DNA of 26,165 nucleotides from Candidatus Cloacimonadota bacterium (GTDB lineage: Bacteria > Cloacimonadota > Cloacimonadia > JGIOTU-2): contig JACNJG010000093.1 of the NCBI GenBank assembly GCA_014382685.1, forward strand, positions 1-26,165, written 5' to 3'. A model generated the notes under the pieces. It was not told where the DNA came from, did not search any database, and worked only from the letters and a program-made list of their open reading frames with translations. The position numbers and the translations under genes were made by a program. Every line of letters starts with the position of its first letter. Within the stretch, counting starts at the first letter, position 1. This document shows positions 7,851 to 15,440 of the stretch, one piece after another.

Positions 7851-8992
7851 GTTAATACCTCTTTTATGTCATGAATAAATTTATTTATTACCTTTTTTGT
7901 TACTGATGGACGTAGCACAATACGCAGGTGCTCGGTAAAGAGCGAGATCGCCCAACCCTTGTTACGCAGCGCTTCTGCAATGAGTACAATATTGTATTTT
8001 GGGGATGTAACACCCACGATGTTCATAGTTGGTGGCAGGATCGGGGAGAGCTCTTCAATTTTATCAAGCTCTGCAATAAGATAGTTCGTCACGTGCATGC
8101 ACTTCTTAATGATGTAATTATAACCCTCAAATCCGAGATAGTTCAGCATGCCCCACACTACAATTACGGATGCGCCCGAACGGGAGCTTACAAAAGTTGT
8201 CTGTGCCGTATTTCCACCGGAAAGATAGCTCACACTCCATTTTATCTTTTCGGTCAGTTCTTCATTTCTGAAGAGGATACCGCCTGCCGGAATAGGGCAC
8301 ATGCCCATTTTGTGCGAATCTATCGTGATGGAGCTTACGCCCGGAAGGGAAAAATCAAAATCTTCAACGTCATAATTCATATCCTTTAAAAATGGAATGA
8401 CAAATCCGCCGAATGCTGCATCGATATGCAGGTAGAGTTTATATTTCTCACACAGAGTTGACAGTTCGGAGATCGGGTCGATCACGCCGAGTTCTGTCGT
8501 GCCTGCGATGCCTACAATGCAGAATGTGTCGTCGTCAATAGCTTCTTCTGTCTCTGTGATATCCATCTGCCTTTGCTCGGTCACTTTTACTGTTTTTGTT
8601 TTCAGATTGAGGATGTTCGCACTTTTATAGAGCGAGAAATGGGCAGTTTCGGGCACAATTATTGTATGCTTCCCCGAAAGCTCGCGGTATGCCCAGAGCG
8701 CAAGGAAATTCGCCTCTGTGCCGCCTGTAACTATATTGCCGTAAGCATTGGGATTATGCAGCAGACTTCCCAGCATGTGAATAGCTTCTTTTTCCAGTTC
8801 AACCACACCGGGAAAAAGATTTGCATCGCCTATGTTTCGATCAATAAAAGTTGAAAAAAGCTCTTGAGCGAATTTGTCGGGATAGGTACACATCGTGCTG
8901 ATAACATTACCATTTTTATAGGATTTATCGTGTTTGAGTGCGGTTCGGATAAGTTCCAGCACTTCATTTTTGGGAAGGGAGGATCTATTCAT
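7829..8992 (-). CDS. mfnA: MfnA-type PLP-dependent decarboxylase, probable L-aspartate 1-decarboxylase
   Basis: This is a group II pyridoxal-phosphate decarboxylase of the archaeal MfnA (tyrosine/aspartate decarboxylase) family. Motifs seen are HIDAAFGGFVIPF (PLP-ring aspartate), TIDSHKMGMCPIPAGGILFR with the Schiff-base lysine at about K228, and VTGGTEANFLALWA near the N-terminus. In some archaea these enzymes make beta-alanine from aspartate for CoA; in methanogens they also make tyramine for methanofuran. Its place between panB and coaBC, with no panD visible, argues for beta-alanine. Two in-frame ATGs exist (8998 and 8992); AAGGA lies 8 nt before the second, which I chose. Both overlap the end of panB. 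Glutamate or tyrosine decarboxylation remains possible. Confidence 0.85.
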   Translation of the reverse strand: MNRSSLPKNEVLELIRTALKHDKSYKNGNVISTMCTYPDKFAQELFSTFIDRNIGDANLFPGVVELEKEAIHMLGSLLHNPNAYGNIVTGGTEANFLALWAYRELSGKHTIIVPETAHFSLYKSANILNLKTKTVKVTEQRQMDITETEEAIDDDTFCIVGIAGTTELGVIDPISELSTLCEKYKLYLHIDAAFGGFVIPFLKDMNYDVEDFDFSLPGVSSITIDSHKMGMCPIPAGGILFRNEELTEKIKWSVSYLSGGNTAQTTFVSSRSGASVIVVWGMLNYLGFEGYNYIIKKCMHVTNYLIAELDKIEELSPILPPTMNIVGVTSPKYNIVLIAEALRNKGWAISLFTEHLRIVLRPSVTKKVINKFIHDIKEVLTCIQAKI

Positions 8993-9785
8993 AAACATGT
9001 TCCTTATCAGGATAAGTATTGTTTTTCACATCTTGTTTGAATGCAGACACACTTTGAGAAATGATTTCAAACAGGTTGGCATATCGTTTCACAAATTTGG
9101 GATGAAAGGCAGGATCCATACCCAGCAAATCATTTATGACGAGTACTTGACCATCGCAAAATCTTCCTGCGCCTATTCCGATCGTGGGAATCTCGATGCT
9201 TTCTGTGATCTCTTTGCCGAGTTGCTCAGGGATGGATTCCAATACGAGTGTGAATGCGCCTGCCTGCTCGATATCCTTAGCTTCTGCAAGAAGTCTTTCC
9301 CGTTCTTCAGCTTTCCTGCCAACCACCTTGAAGGATTCATAGGTTTGAGGAAGCAGTCCGATATGTCCCTGCACAGGAATGCTGTTTTCAACGAGATATT
9401 CGATGGTTTCAGGAAAGTGACCTTCCAATTTAACAGCGTCTGCTCCAGCATCAATAAATCGTTGTGCATTTTCCAAAGCGATCTCTTTGTTCTTATAGGA
9501 ATGGATCGGCATATCGCCCACAATGGGAATCTCGCCAGCGCCTTTTGAGACTGCATGGACGTGATAGAGTATCTGCTTCATGGTTACGTTTTTTGTTGTG
9601 GAATCACCCTGAAAAACCATACCGAGACTATCTCCCACAAGGATGATGTCTATACCGACTGAGGAAAAGATCTTAGCCATCTGAAAGTCATAGCAGGTGA
9701 GCATGACGATCTTTTCTTTGTGCTTCAATTTTCGTATCATATAAATTTTATGTTCATGCTTGGAAGAAGTGTTAGAAATATCCAT
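8985..9785 (-). CDS. panB: 3-methyl-2-oxobutanoate hydroxymethyltransferase
   Basis: PanB transfers a hydroxymethyl group from methylene-tetrahydrofolate to 2-oxoisovalerate, giving ketopantoate. The protein has 266 residues, a normal length. Visible family motifs are LTCYDFQMAKIF, ILVGDSLGMVFQG (metal-binding aspartate), AVKLEGH, PVQGHIGLLPQ and IGIGAGRFCDGQVLVINDLLGM. I chose the ATG at 9785, preceded by AAGGAT, over an upstream in-frame TTG at 9803. Its stop codon overlaps the start of the decarboxylase gene. It heads the panB-mfnA-coaBC unit, downstream of a 184-bp repeat-rich gap after panE. Confidence 0.95.
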   Translation of the reverse strand: MDISNTSSKHEHKIYMIRKLKHKEKIVMLTCYDFQMAKIFSSVGIDIILVGDSLGMVFQGDSTTKNVTMKQILYHVHAVSKGAGEIPIVGDMPIHSYKNKEIALENAQRFIDAGADAVKLEGHFPETIEYLVENSIPVQGHIGLLPQTYESFKVVGRKAEERERLLAEAKDIEQAGAFTLVLESIPEQLGKEITESIEIPTIGIGAGRFCDGQVLVINDLLGMDPAFHPKFVKRYANLFEIISQSVSAFKQDVKNNTYPDKEHVYE

Positions 9786-9969
9786 ATTATCCTTAAATTT
9801 CAAAGCCCAAATTACTAATGTCTAATAAAATATCAAAATCCAAATGACAAATTTTCCTTTTTCCTTTTTTTTGTGTATTTCGTGGTTACATTTTTTCCGG
9901 TATATCCAAGTTGGGCATTTTGTATTTTAAATTTCATTAGAAATTAGAAATTTGTTATTAGTCATTTTA
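9786..9969. other. AT-rich spacer splitting the CoA gene cluster
   Basis: This spacer lies between panE and panB. It holds the inverted copy of the short ACCACGAAATACAC repeat (9873-9887) and an AT-rich inverted repeat AAATTTC...GAAATTT (9929-9953). I see no clear terminator or promoter, so whether the two halves of the cluster share a transcript cannot be told. Confidence 0.5.
9868..9896 (-). repeat. Short dispersed intergenic repeat, copy 2
   Basis: Read on the - strand it gives AAAAATGTAACCACGAAATA followed by CAC. It shares an exact 15-nt core with 2476-2490 and has a similar A/T-rich lead. Both copies lie in spacers. Confidence 0.5.
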
Positions 9970-10863
9970 TCAGTATCCATATTTCTCTAAAAAATGTATT
10001 GAATCGTAGAGAAATTCGTTCATTGGCACTGGGAGGCTGTGTTTCTTCGCTCTTTGTATAATTGCGCCCGTGATGTAGTCCAGCTCTGTCTTTTTGCCAT
10101 TTTTCACATCCTGATACATGGATGAGTAATTGTGATATTTACCCAGCCGATCTATTGTACGTATGACTTTTCCTCTTTCAACTGCAATGCCTTCTTTTTC
10201 TGCAACTGCGATCACTTCATCGATGACCTTTTCCACCAGGATTCTCAGTTCGGGTGTGGAGAGCATGTTCGTTTTCACCTGGAGCAGTGTGGTAAGGGGA
10301 TTCACAAAGGCATTGATCGTGAGTTTGAGCCATTCTTCATGAAGGATATTGTCGGTTATACGTGTAGCAAATTGACTGTTCGTGAAGATCTCATAGACTT
10401 TTTCTGCTGATTTAGTATTATCCAAAACGACTTTTCCCCAGGAAGTTCTGACTTCACCGGGACGGATAATTTCTGCGCCGATGCCTGTAACCGTGCGAAT
10501 GATCTCGTTAGGTAGGATGTTTTTCACTTCCTCTTTCACGCCGATGCCATTTTGGATAAGCATGAAGACAGAGTCGTTTTTTACAATGCCCTTTAGATCT
10601 TCGAAAACAGCTTTAACATCATAAGCTTTGGTTGCAACAAGAATAAGAGAATTGTCCGGAATCTTTTTTAACTCCCGTGTGGTTAGCACTTTGCTCATAA
10701 AAGTCTGGAAGCCGGAGAGAAGAATTCCCTTATTTTGTATGACCTTGAAATGGTCTTTATGATGATGTTCCTTTTTCCCGACGAGTGTAACATCATATTC
10801 ACGTGAGATCGCTGCTGCCAGAAATGTTCCGATCGCGCCGGCTCCGATTATGATGATATTCAT
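9970..10863 (-). CDS. panE: 2-dehydropantoate 2-reductase (ketopantoate reductase)
   Basis: PanE reduces ketopantoate to pantoate with NAD(P)H in the cytoplasm. It has 297 residues. The N-terminal Rossmann motif is IIGAGAIGTFLAAAI (residues 5-19), and ATKAYDV at about 77-83 holds a lysine (K79) matching E. coli K72. The C-terminal ApbA/PanE domain begins near 170 with EEWLKLTINAFVNPLTTL, where K180 and N184 fit the catalytic lysine and its conserved asparagine. It follows the phosphopantothenate synthetase gene with an ATGA overlap of 4 nt, so translation is probably coupled. It would supply pantoate to the kinase encoded two genes upstream. Confidence 0.93.
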   Translation of the reverse strand: MNIIIIGAGAIGTFLAAAISREYDVTLVGKKEHHHKDHFKVIQNKGILLSGFQTFMSKVLTTRELKKIPDNSLILVATKAYDVKAVFEDLKGIVKNDSVFMLIQNGIGVKEEVKNILPNEIIRTVTGIGAEIIRPGEVRTSWGKVVLDNTKSAEKVYEIFTNSQFATRITDNILHEEWLKLTINAFVNPLTTLLQVKTNMLSTPELRILVEKVIDEVIAVAEKEGIAVERGKVIRTIDRLGKYHNYSSMYQDVKNGKKTELDYITGAIIQRAKKHSLPVPMNEFLYDSIHFLEKYGY

Positions 10864-11618
10864 GAAAGCTCCCTCAAACGCTGCTGAATGAACTGCAACG
10901 CCATTTTTAGTGTATGTTGATTATCAAAATTATCGCATATTTCCTGCAATTTTTGAGTAGAATATTTCTTCATTTCTATGATCTTTTTTGTCATGAACGG
11001 AACGGTTCGCACAATATTATCAACAATAGTGATCTGGGCTTTCTGTGCAGTACGGGATAGGGGATTGAGGTCAACAGTTATGACTTTCTTTCCGGATGCC
11101 ACAAGTGCTTCTGTACGATCTCCATCCTCAAGAGGTACGAATACCACGTCAGCGATAAAAATACCCTTTTTAGACACGATCCTGCGCTTGCTTTGCAGTT
11201 CTTCGATCTGAACTGTTTCGTCATCACCTACTCCGAGAATTTCTTGTGCTCCATAATCCTGCATGTGATGTAGAAGTGCATCCTCTCGCTCTTTTGTCCG
11301 GTAAAAAAGATTTATCTCAAGCGGTGCATGAGTAACTTTGCTTAGTTCTATGACATCTTCAGGACAGAGTGCTGCAACATTGCCGTTTATTGAGAGCACG
11401 GGATGTTCGGCAAGGAGAAGCATTGCACACGCAGCTTCGGTTGCGTATTCTGCAAAGGATTGGGTTTTCTCACCAATGAGATAATCAAAACACTCACCTC
11501 TGCCATGAGCGATCAGCCCAGCTTTTGCAACAAGTCCTTTATCAAATCCATCGATCAGTTTTTCGCGAATGTGCAGGGATAGTGCGCGTGGATGGGAGTC
11601 AGGAACTTCAATTAACAT
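10860..11618 (-). CDS. 4-phosphopantoate--beta-alanine ligase (archaeal phosphopantothenate synthetase, DUF137)
   Basis: This ATP-dependent ligase joins 4-phosphopantoate with beta-alanine to form 4'-phosphopantothenate. It replaces bacterial PanC in the archaeal pathway, where phosphorylation comes first. It has 252 residues. Hallmarks are SHPRALSLHIREKLIDGFDK, then GLVAKAGLIAHGRGECFDYL, NGNVAALCPEDVIEL, GVGDDE, and DLNPLSRTAQKAQITIVDNI followed by VRTVPFM. The reading frame is open upstream to 11729, but the ATG at 11618 has AGGAGGT (11623-11629) ahead of it and gives the family's normal N-terminus. The ribosome site lies inside the last codons of the pantoate kinase gene, with an 11-nt overlap. 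I know of no other family with this motif set. Confidence 0.9.
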   Translation of the reverse strand: MLIEVPDSHPRALSLHIREKLIDGFDKGLVAKAGLIAHGRGECFDYLIGEKTQSFAEYATEAACAMLLLAEHPVLSINGNVAALCPEDVIELSKVTHAPLEINLFYRTKEREDALLHHMQDYGAQEILGVGDDETVQIEELQSKRRIVSKKGIFIADVVFVPLEDGDRTEALVASGKKVITVDLNPLSRTAQKAQITIVDNIVRTVPFMTKKIIEMKKYSTQKLQEICDNFDNQHTLKMALQFIQQRLRELS

Positions 11619-12510
11619 GAGGACCTCCTGTGCTGATGTTTGAAATATAGATTTTACCGTATTCATGAAAAATATCATGCAATTCTTCAGCTTTTTCGTC
11701 TTTTTGAATGCTGAATACGCTTTCGCCAAATAGAGGCATGCTACATAGAAATCCTTTTCGTTCCATCTTTTTTATGATATCAGAAACTCTTTCGGTTGCC
11801 ACTTCGATTTTTTTCACAAACCATTGTGAGAGCTCGAGAAAGCGTTCCACAGAAGGATCTTTGAGCAGATCATTCACGCAGGGTTTTCCGAATTTATGAA
11901 CTTTTTCCATTAAATTTTTATCTGAAAGTGCTTCCTTAGTTTGATAGGAACCAAAATAGAGAATGACAACTTTATAATCTTCTTCCAGTGGAATTGTTTC
12001 AACTTTCCCAATACCTGGACCGCCAAGGGCAACACGTATTTCCAGTCCGCCGGCGATTTCTGCCATGACCGTTCCCAAACCAGCTTTATTCTTGACATCA
12101 GCAATATGAGCGAGTTTGTAGCACTCTTCGTCAGGAATCTCAATATCAAAAGCTTTTTTTAAAGCAAGTGCTAAACTCAGCGCACCGCTTCCACTTGTGC
12201 CAAATCCCGCACTGATAGGCATTTCCATTGCATGATGAATGTCAATTTTGTAGTTATCATCAATATATTTTTTTAACAATTCTTTCACGATCCAAGTTGA
12301 GAGCTCTGCATCCGATCTTTCTCCATTTATGAAAACTGAAATTTCATTTTGTAAAGCAGGATGCACTTCGAGCTGAGTTGTTGTTCCTCGTAACAGATTG
12401 ACACCTGCACCGAGAGAACTGCTCTGCATCGGATCTTTATCCATTTTTGAATAGAAGAATCCAGTGATGTGATTCGGAGCCCAGGCAGAAGCTGTTTTTA
12501 TATTATTCAT
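11608..12510 (-). CDS. Pantoate kinase (archaeal type, GHMP kinase superfamily)
   Basis: It phosphorylates pantoate to 4-phosphopantoate with ATP, the step that defines archaeal CoA synthesis. It has 300 residues. The N-terminus ASAWAPNHITGFFYS matches the archaeal pantoate kinase opening ('PGHITGFF'). The GHMP phosphate loop reads PISAGFGTSGSGALSLALAL, the pantoate-kinase variant of the usual PxxxGLGSSA, and CSMPLFGESVF lies near the C-terminus. The ATG at 12510 overlaps the MerR-gene stop by 8 nt; an in-frame TTG at 12537 is less likely. Another GHMP kinase (mevalonate, shikimate) is possible by fold, but the N-terminus and the adjacent DUF137 ligase make pantoate kinase far more likely. 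Confidence 0.88.
   Translation of the reverse strand: MNNIKTASAWAPNHITGFFYSKMDKDPMQSSSLGAGVNLLRGTTTQLEVHPALQNEISVFINGERSDAELSTWIVKELLKKYIDDNYKIDIHHAMEMPISAGFGTSGSGALSLALALKKAFDIEIPDEECYKLAHIADVKNKAGLGTVMAEIAGGLEIRVALGGPGIGKVETIPLEEDYKVVILYFGSYQTKEALSDKNLMEKVHKFGKPCVNDLLKDPSVERFLELSQWFVKKIEVATERVSDIIKKMERKGFLCSMPLFGESVFSIQKDEKAEELHDIFHEYGKIYISNISTGGPHVN
11623..11629 (-). promoter_or_regulatory. Ribosome binding site that fixes the synthetase start
   Basis: AGGAGGT, 4 nt from the ATG at 11618, lies within the final Gly-Gly codons of pantoate kinase. It is among the strongest Shine-Dalgarno matches I saw in the window, and it decides for this start over the upstream in-frame ones. Confidence 0.8.
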
Positions 12511-12898
12511 CGGAATTTTCTTGTGTCTCTTTAGCAAAATTTGAGGTCAAATTCTTAAGCTCTCCAAGTTTATTTCTGAGCCGTTTCAGCGCTCTTTTGC
12601 TCTCATAACTTTCCAGATCGATCTGCACATTTTCTTTTTTGGAAATGTCCTCAACATTACGCAGCGCTTTTTTTGCCCCTTTGATCTTGAATTTCTTTTC
12701 GTAAAGGAGATATTGTATTTTTTTTAGAAGCTGAATGTCCTTTTGTGTATAACGTCTGTTCGAACCTTGCTTACGCTGCGGATTAAGCTGCGGGAACTGG
12801 GTTTCCCAGAATCGAAGTACATGGGGCTTGAGGTCAAGAATATTGCAAACCTCTCTCATTGTGTAGTAATATTTTGTTTTTTGAAATCTAATTGTCAT
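12503..12898 (-). CDS. Small MerR-family transcriptional regulator
   Basis: This is a 131-residue DNA-binding protein. Near the N-terminus it has a MerR helix-turn-helix (YYYTMREVCNILDLKPHVLR) followed by FWETQFPQL and the wing SNRRYTQKDIQLLKKIQYLL. The rest is a charged helix suited to dimerisation, with no visible ligand-binding domain or metal-binding cysteines. The ATG at 12898 makes an ATGA overlap with lnt; its end overlaps pantoate kinase by 8 nt. A reading frame extends upstream to 12970 but inside lnt. It may control its own operon, which would include the archaeal-type CoA genes; that is inference from position only. Confidence 0.85.
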   Translation of the reverse strand: MTIRFQKTKYYYTMREVCNILDLKPHVLRFWETQFPQLNPQRKQGSNRRYTQKDIQLLKKIQYLLYEKKFKIKGAKKALRNVEDISKKENVQIDLESYESKRALKRLRNKLGELKNLTSNFAKETQENSDE

Positions 12899-14388
12899 CG
12901 CACTCTTTTCATTACAAATAATGGTAAAATAATTGATATTATTATGCTCGCAATGCTGAACCAAAAACACAGAGGAGCGAAAAGGTAACCGAACTTCACG
13001 AAAATAGTTTTTGTATCTGATGCTTTCACTGTCAGGATGCTTGTGATATTTATTTTTTCATACACATCTGTCGAAATAATTGTTTTCCCTTTGGGATTCA
13101 CTATATATGAGATGCCTGTATTTGCTGCACGAATTAGTGGAAGCCGTGTTTCCAAAGCACGTATCTTTGTGTTATTAGCATGCTCATAGGGGAGCGCTGT
13201 CTGTCTGAACCAGGCATCATTAGTTATGACAACAAGGACATCCGCTCCGTTTTTTGCATAGATCCGTGAAAGATTCGGGAACATACCCTCAAAACAGATC
13301 AGGATAGAAAAATTCAAATTGTCGATCTTGTATAGAGGATAGTCTGTTCCAAATTCAAAATTCGCTTGCCCGAATTGCAGTTTTTCAAGGATTGGGAAGG
13401 TACTCAGGAGAGGGATTCTTTCACCAAACGGAACAAGGCGTATCTTGTTGTATTTCTTGTGTAAAGCGCCTGTTGTATCTATCATAGTAGCGCTATTGTA
13501 AAATTTGTATCTTGCTCGATTCTTCACCATTTCCACTGCATAATCGGGGAATCCGGTTATCACATGGATATTGTTATCAGTGGCAAATTTTTGAAGACGT
13601 TTTCTGTATTTCGGCTCATGAAGAATATAGGTGGGAATTGCAGATTCAGGCATAATGATCACATCTACATCATTTACCTGTGCCAGGATCCGCACCTGAT
13701 TTTCATATTCATCAATTGTGGGCACAAGTTTTTCCGGCTTCCATTTGTCTTCCTGCATGATATTTAGCTGTACGATCCCAATTTTTAAGTTAGAATTTTT
13801 TAGCTTGATTGTCTTATCTCGATAGATGCCGTATCCGATCCAGAGTACAAAAATAATAAGAATTACGAGTAGTCTTTTAGGTTTGCCAGTAAACACTTTA
13901 AAAAGCAGCACATTGATCATAAGTACGAGAAAGGATAATCCATATATACCGAGTAAGTCAGCAGCTTGTATGAGGAGATAGTATTTTGAGAGGGAATAGC
14001 CCACATTCAGCCATGGAAAATTCAATGAACCCAGTGTCATCATATATTCGAAGCCAACCCATATCACAGGGAATATCCACAAAAATACCTTTTGAAAGCT
14101 CTCATTAACCTTACGCAAGAATACTGAAAGTATCGCGAAATACAAAGGAAAAGCGATAATAAGTCCGATGAAAGCGATCAGCTTTACATTTATCACTCCG
14201 TATAATGTTATCAGTGTGATTAATAATCCAAAGAGAAATCCAAAGAAAAATGCCTGTTTAGGTGTAGCTTTGGTAATAAAATAAAGAAAGGGTATAAAAG
14301 CAAAAAAACAGAGAAATCCCACTCCAATATCAATAAATGAAAGCCCAAATAATAGGCCCGACACAAGAACAAGAATAAAGTTTTTCAT
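12895..14388 (-). CDS. lnt: Apolipoprotein N-acyltransferase
   Basis: This inner-membrane enzyme adds the third acyl chain to the N-terminal cysteine of lipoproteins. It has 497 residues (E. coli 512). Roughly the first 180 residues hold several hydrophobic segments, and another lies at the C-terminus. The nitrilase-like domain between carries the catalytic triad E248 (IMPESAIP), K315 (NKIRLVPFGE) and C365 (ILICFEGMFP). Its presence indicates a diderm cell. It is the first gene of a run of overlapping genes (lnt, merR, pantoate kinase, synthetase, panE) and follows a lipoprotein gene after a 91-bp gap. AAGAG precedes the ATG. Confidence 0.93.
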   Translation of the reverse strand: MKNFILVLVSGLLFGLSFIDIGVGFLCFFAFIPFLYFITKATPKQAFFFGFLFGLLITLITLYGVINVKLIAFIGLIIAFPLYFAILSVFLRKVNESFQKVFLWIFPVIWVGFEYMMTLGSLNFPWLNVGYSLSKYYLLIQAADLLGIYGLSFLVLMINVLLFKVFTGKPKRLLVILIIFVLWIGYGIYRDKTIKLKNSNLKIGIVQLNIMQEDKWKPEKLVPTIDEYENQVRILAQVNDVDVIIMPESAIPTYILHEPKYRKRLQKFATDNNIHVITGFPDYAVEMVKNRARYKFYNSATMIDTTGALHKKYNKIRLVPFGERIPLLSTFPILEKLQFGQANFEFGTDYPLYKIDNLNFSILICFEGMFPNLSRIYAKNGADVLVVITNDAWFRQTALPYEHANNTKIRALETRLPLIRAANTGISYIVNPKGKTIISTDVYEKINITSILTVKASDTKTIFVKFGYLFAPLCFWFSIASIIISIILPLFVMKRVR

Positions 14389-14479
14389 AAGCTCTTTTTA
14401 TGAAATAATAATTTTTTACAACTCGTAATAATCATCACAATATTTGTAAAGTAATTCTTAAGAAAATCAGATTATTTAG

Positions 14480-15364
14480 CTAATTAGCAATTAGTTGGAA
14501 CACATGAAGTTTATTTGATTCGAGTATGCCGAGAGCCGAGCCAAATGCAATAAATGATGTTGGTTTGATGTTTTTTATAAAGTCAGATATAGTTCCGAGA
14601 AGTAATGGCTCGAAGGACATTCTTCGCGCCACATACACATTAGTTTCATTATCTAAATAATAGTAGAAATTTTTTGTAGAAGTGATATCGAGTAAAGCAT
14701 TGGATGGTGAGATTTCATGAAGCATACCACCGAAATTATCAATAAGAAAAATGCTGTTCTCGCCGGTATCTGAAATGTAGTTCACTTCAAGGGTTGTGCA
14801 GATCTTTTGCGGATCATTTAGATAATATTTTCCGAATTTGAAGCGTATGCTGTTCTCTTTTGTAAAGCAGAAAACTTGGTTTGAAAAACTGTCATAAATG
14901 AGGAGTTCGCCAGTATCCTGAACTGCAATAAGCTCGGGCTCGGTCACTTCCATTGGTGTGAAGGAGTTCACATATTGCCCGAAATCATCAAACTGAACAA
15001 TTACATTCGTCACATCATCGACCACATATACATTTCCGAAACTATCAACTGTGAAATCCGAGATGTGCACGAATTGTCCTTCATCAAATCCAAACTCACC
15101 TATACGTTGTAGAATTTTCCCATTCCCGTCAATACGATAGAGCACATTTTTTAAGTTATCCAGTACAATGAAGGAATTCGTGAAGCTGCAATAACGTATT
15201 TTTTTTGGTTGAACAGGAAGATGGATCTGAGATTTATATACAAGTCCTTTTGGGAGGGGTTTTGTATCGGAAATTGTTAAACCCGAACATGATAAAATCC
15301 AGAGGGACAGAATAACTAAAAGTGTTTTATGCAGTATAAAATTAGAATTTAATCTATTATCCAT
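14480..15364 (-). CDS. Beta-propeller lipoprotein (NHL/6-bladed type)
   Basis: This is a 294-residue protein with a lipoprotein signal: hydrophobic TLLVILSLWILSC, with the lipobox ending ILSC at about residue 26. After it come repeated blade-like units, for example GQFVHISDFTVDSFGNVYVV followed by DDVTNVIVQFDDFGQYV, and LLIYDSFSNQVFCF. Such NHL-type propellers usually bind proteins or ligands at the cell surface; no catalytic residues are evident. It would be a substrate of the lnt product encoded next to it. No specific function can be named. Confidence 0.75.
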   Translation of the reverse strand: MDNRLNSNFILHKTLLVILSLWILSCSGLTISDTKPLPKGLVYKSQIHLPVQPKKIRYCSFTNSFIVLDNLKNVLYRIDGNGKILQRIGEFGFDEGQFVHISDFTVDSFGNVYVVDDVTNVIVQFDDFGQYVNSFTPMEVTEPELIAVQDTGELLIYDSFSNQVFCFTKENSIRFKFGKYYLNDPQKICTTLEVNYISDTGENSIFLIDNFGGMLHEISPSNALLDITSTKNFYYYLDNETNVYVARRMSFEPLLLGTISDFIKNIKPTSFIAFGSALGILESNKLHVFQLIAN

Positions 15365-15440
15365 AAGAAATTATTTTCTCTGTGTCCTCTGTGTGCTATG
15401 TGGTATATATATTTTGATTCTAATTCTATGAAACTTCATG

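Noticed and set aside
8934..9548. + strand reading frame of about 204 codons opposite panB and the start of the decarboxylase gene
   Set aside because: It lies over two genes with clear family motifs on the other strand and resembles no known protein.
11619..11729. 37-codon N-terminal extension of the phosphopantothenate synthetase
   Set aside because: It would lie inside the pantoate kinase gene; the strong AGGAGGT before 11618 and the family N-terminus favour the shorter form.
11608..12510. Mevalonate-pathway GHMP kinase instead of pantoate kinase
   Set aside because: The phosphate loop and the PNHITGFF opening fit pantoate kinase, and the neighbours are CoA genes with no isoprenoid genes nearby.
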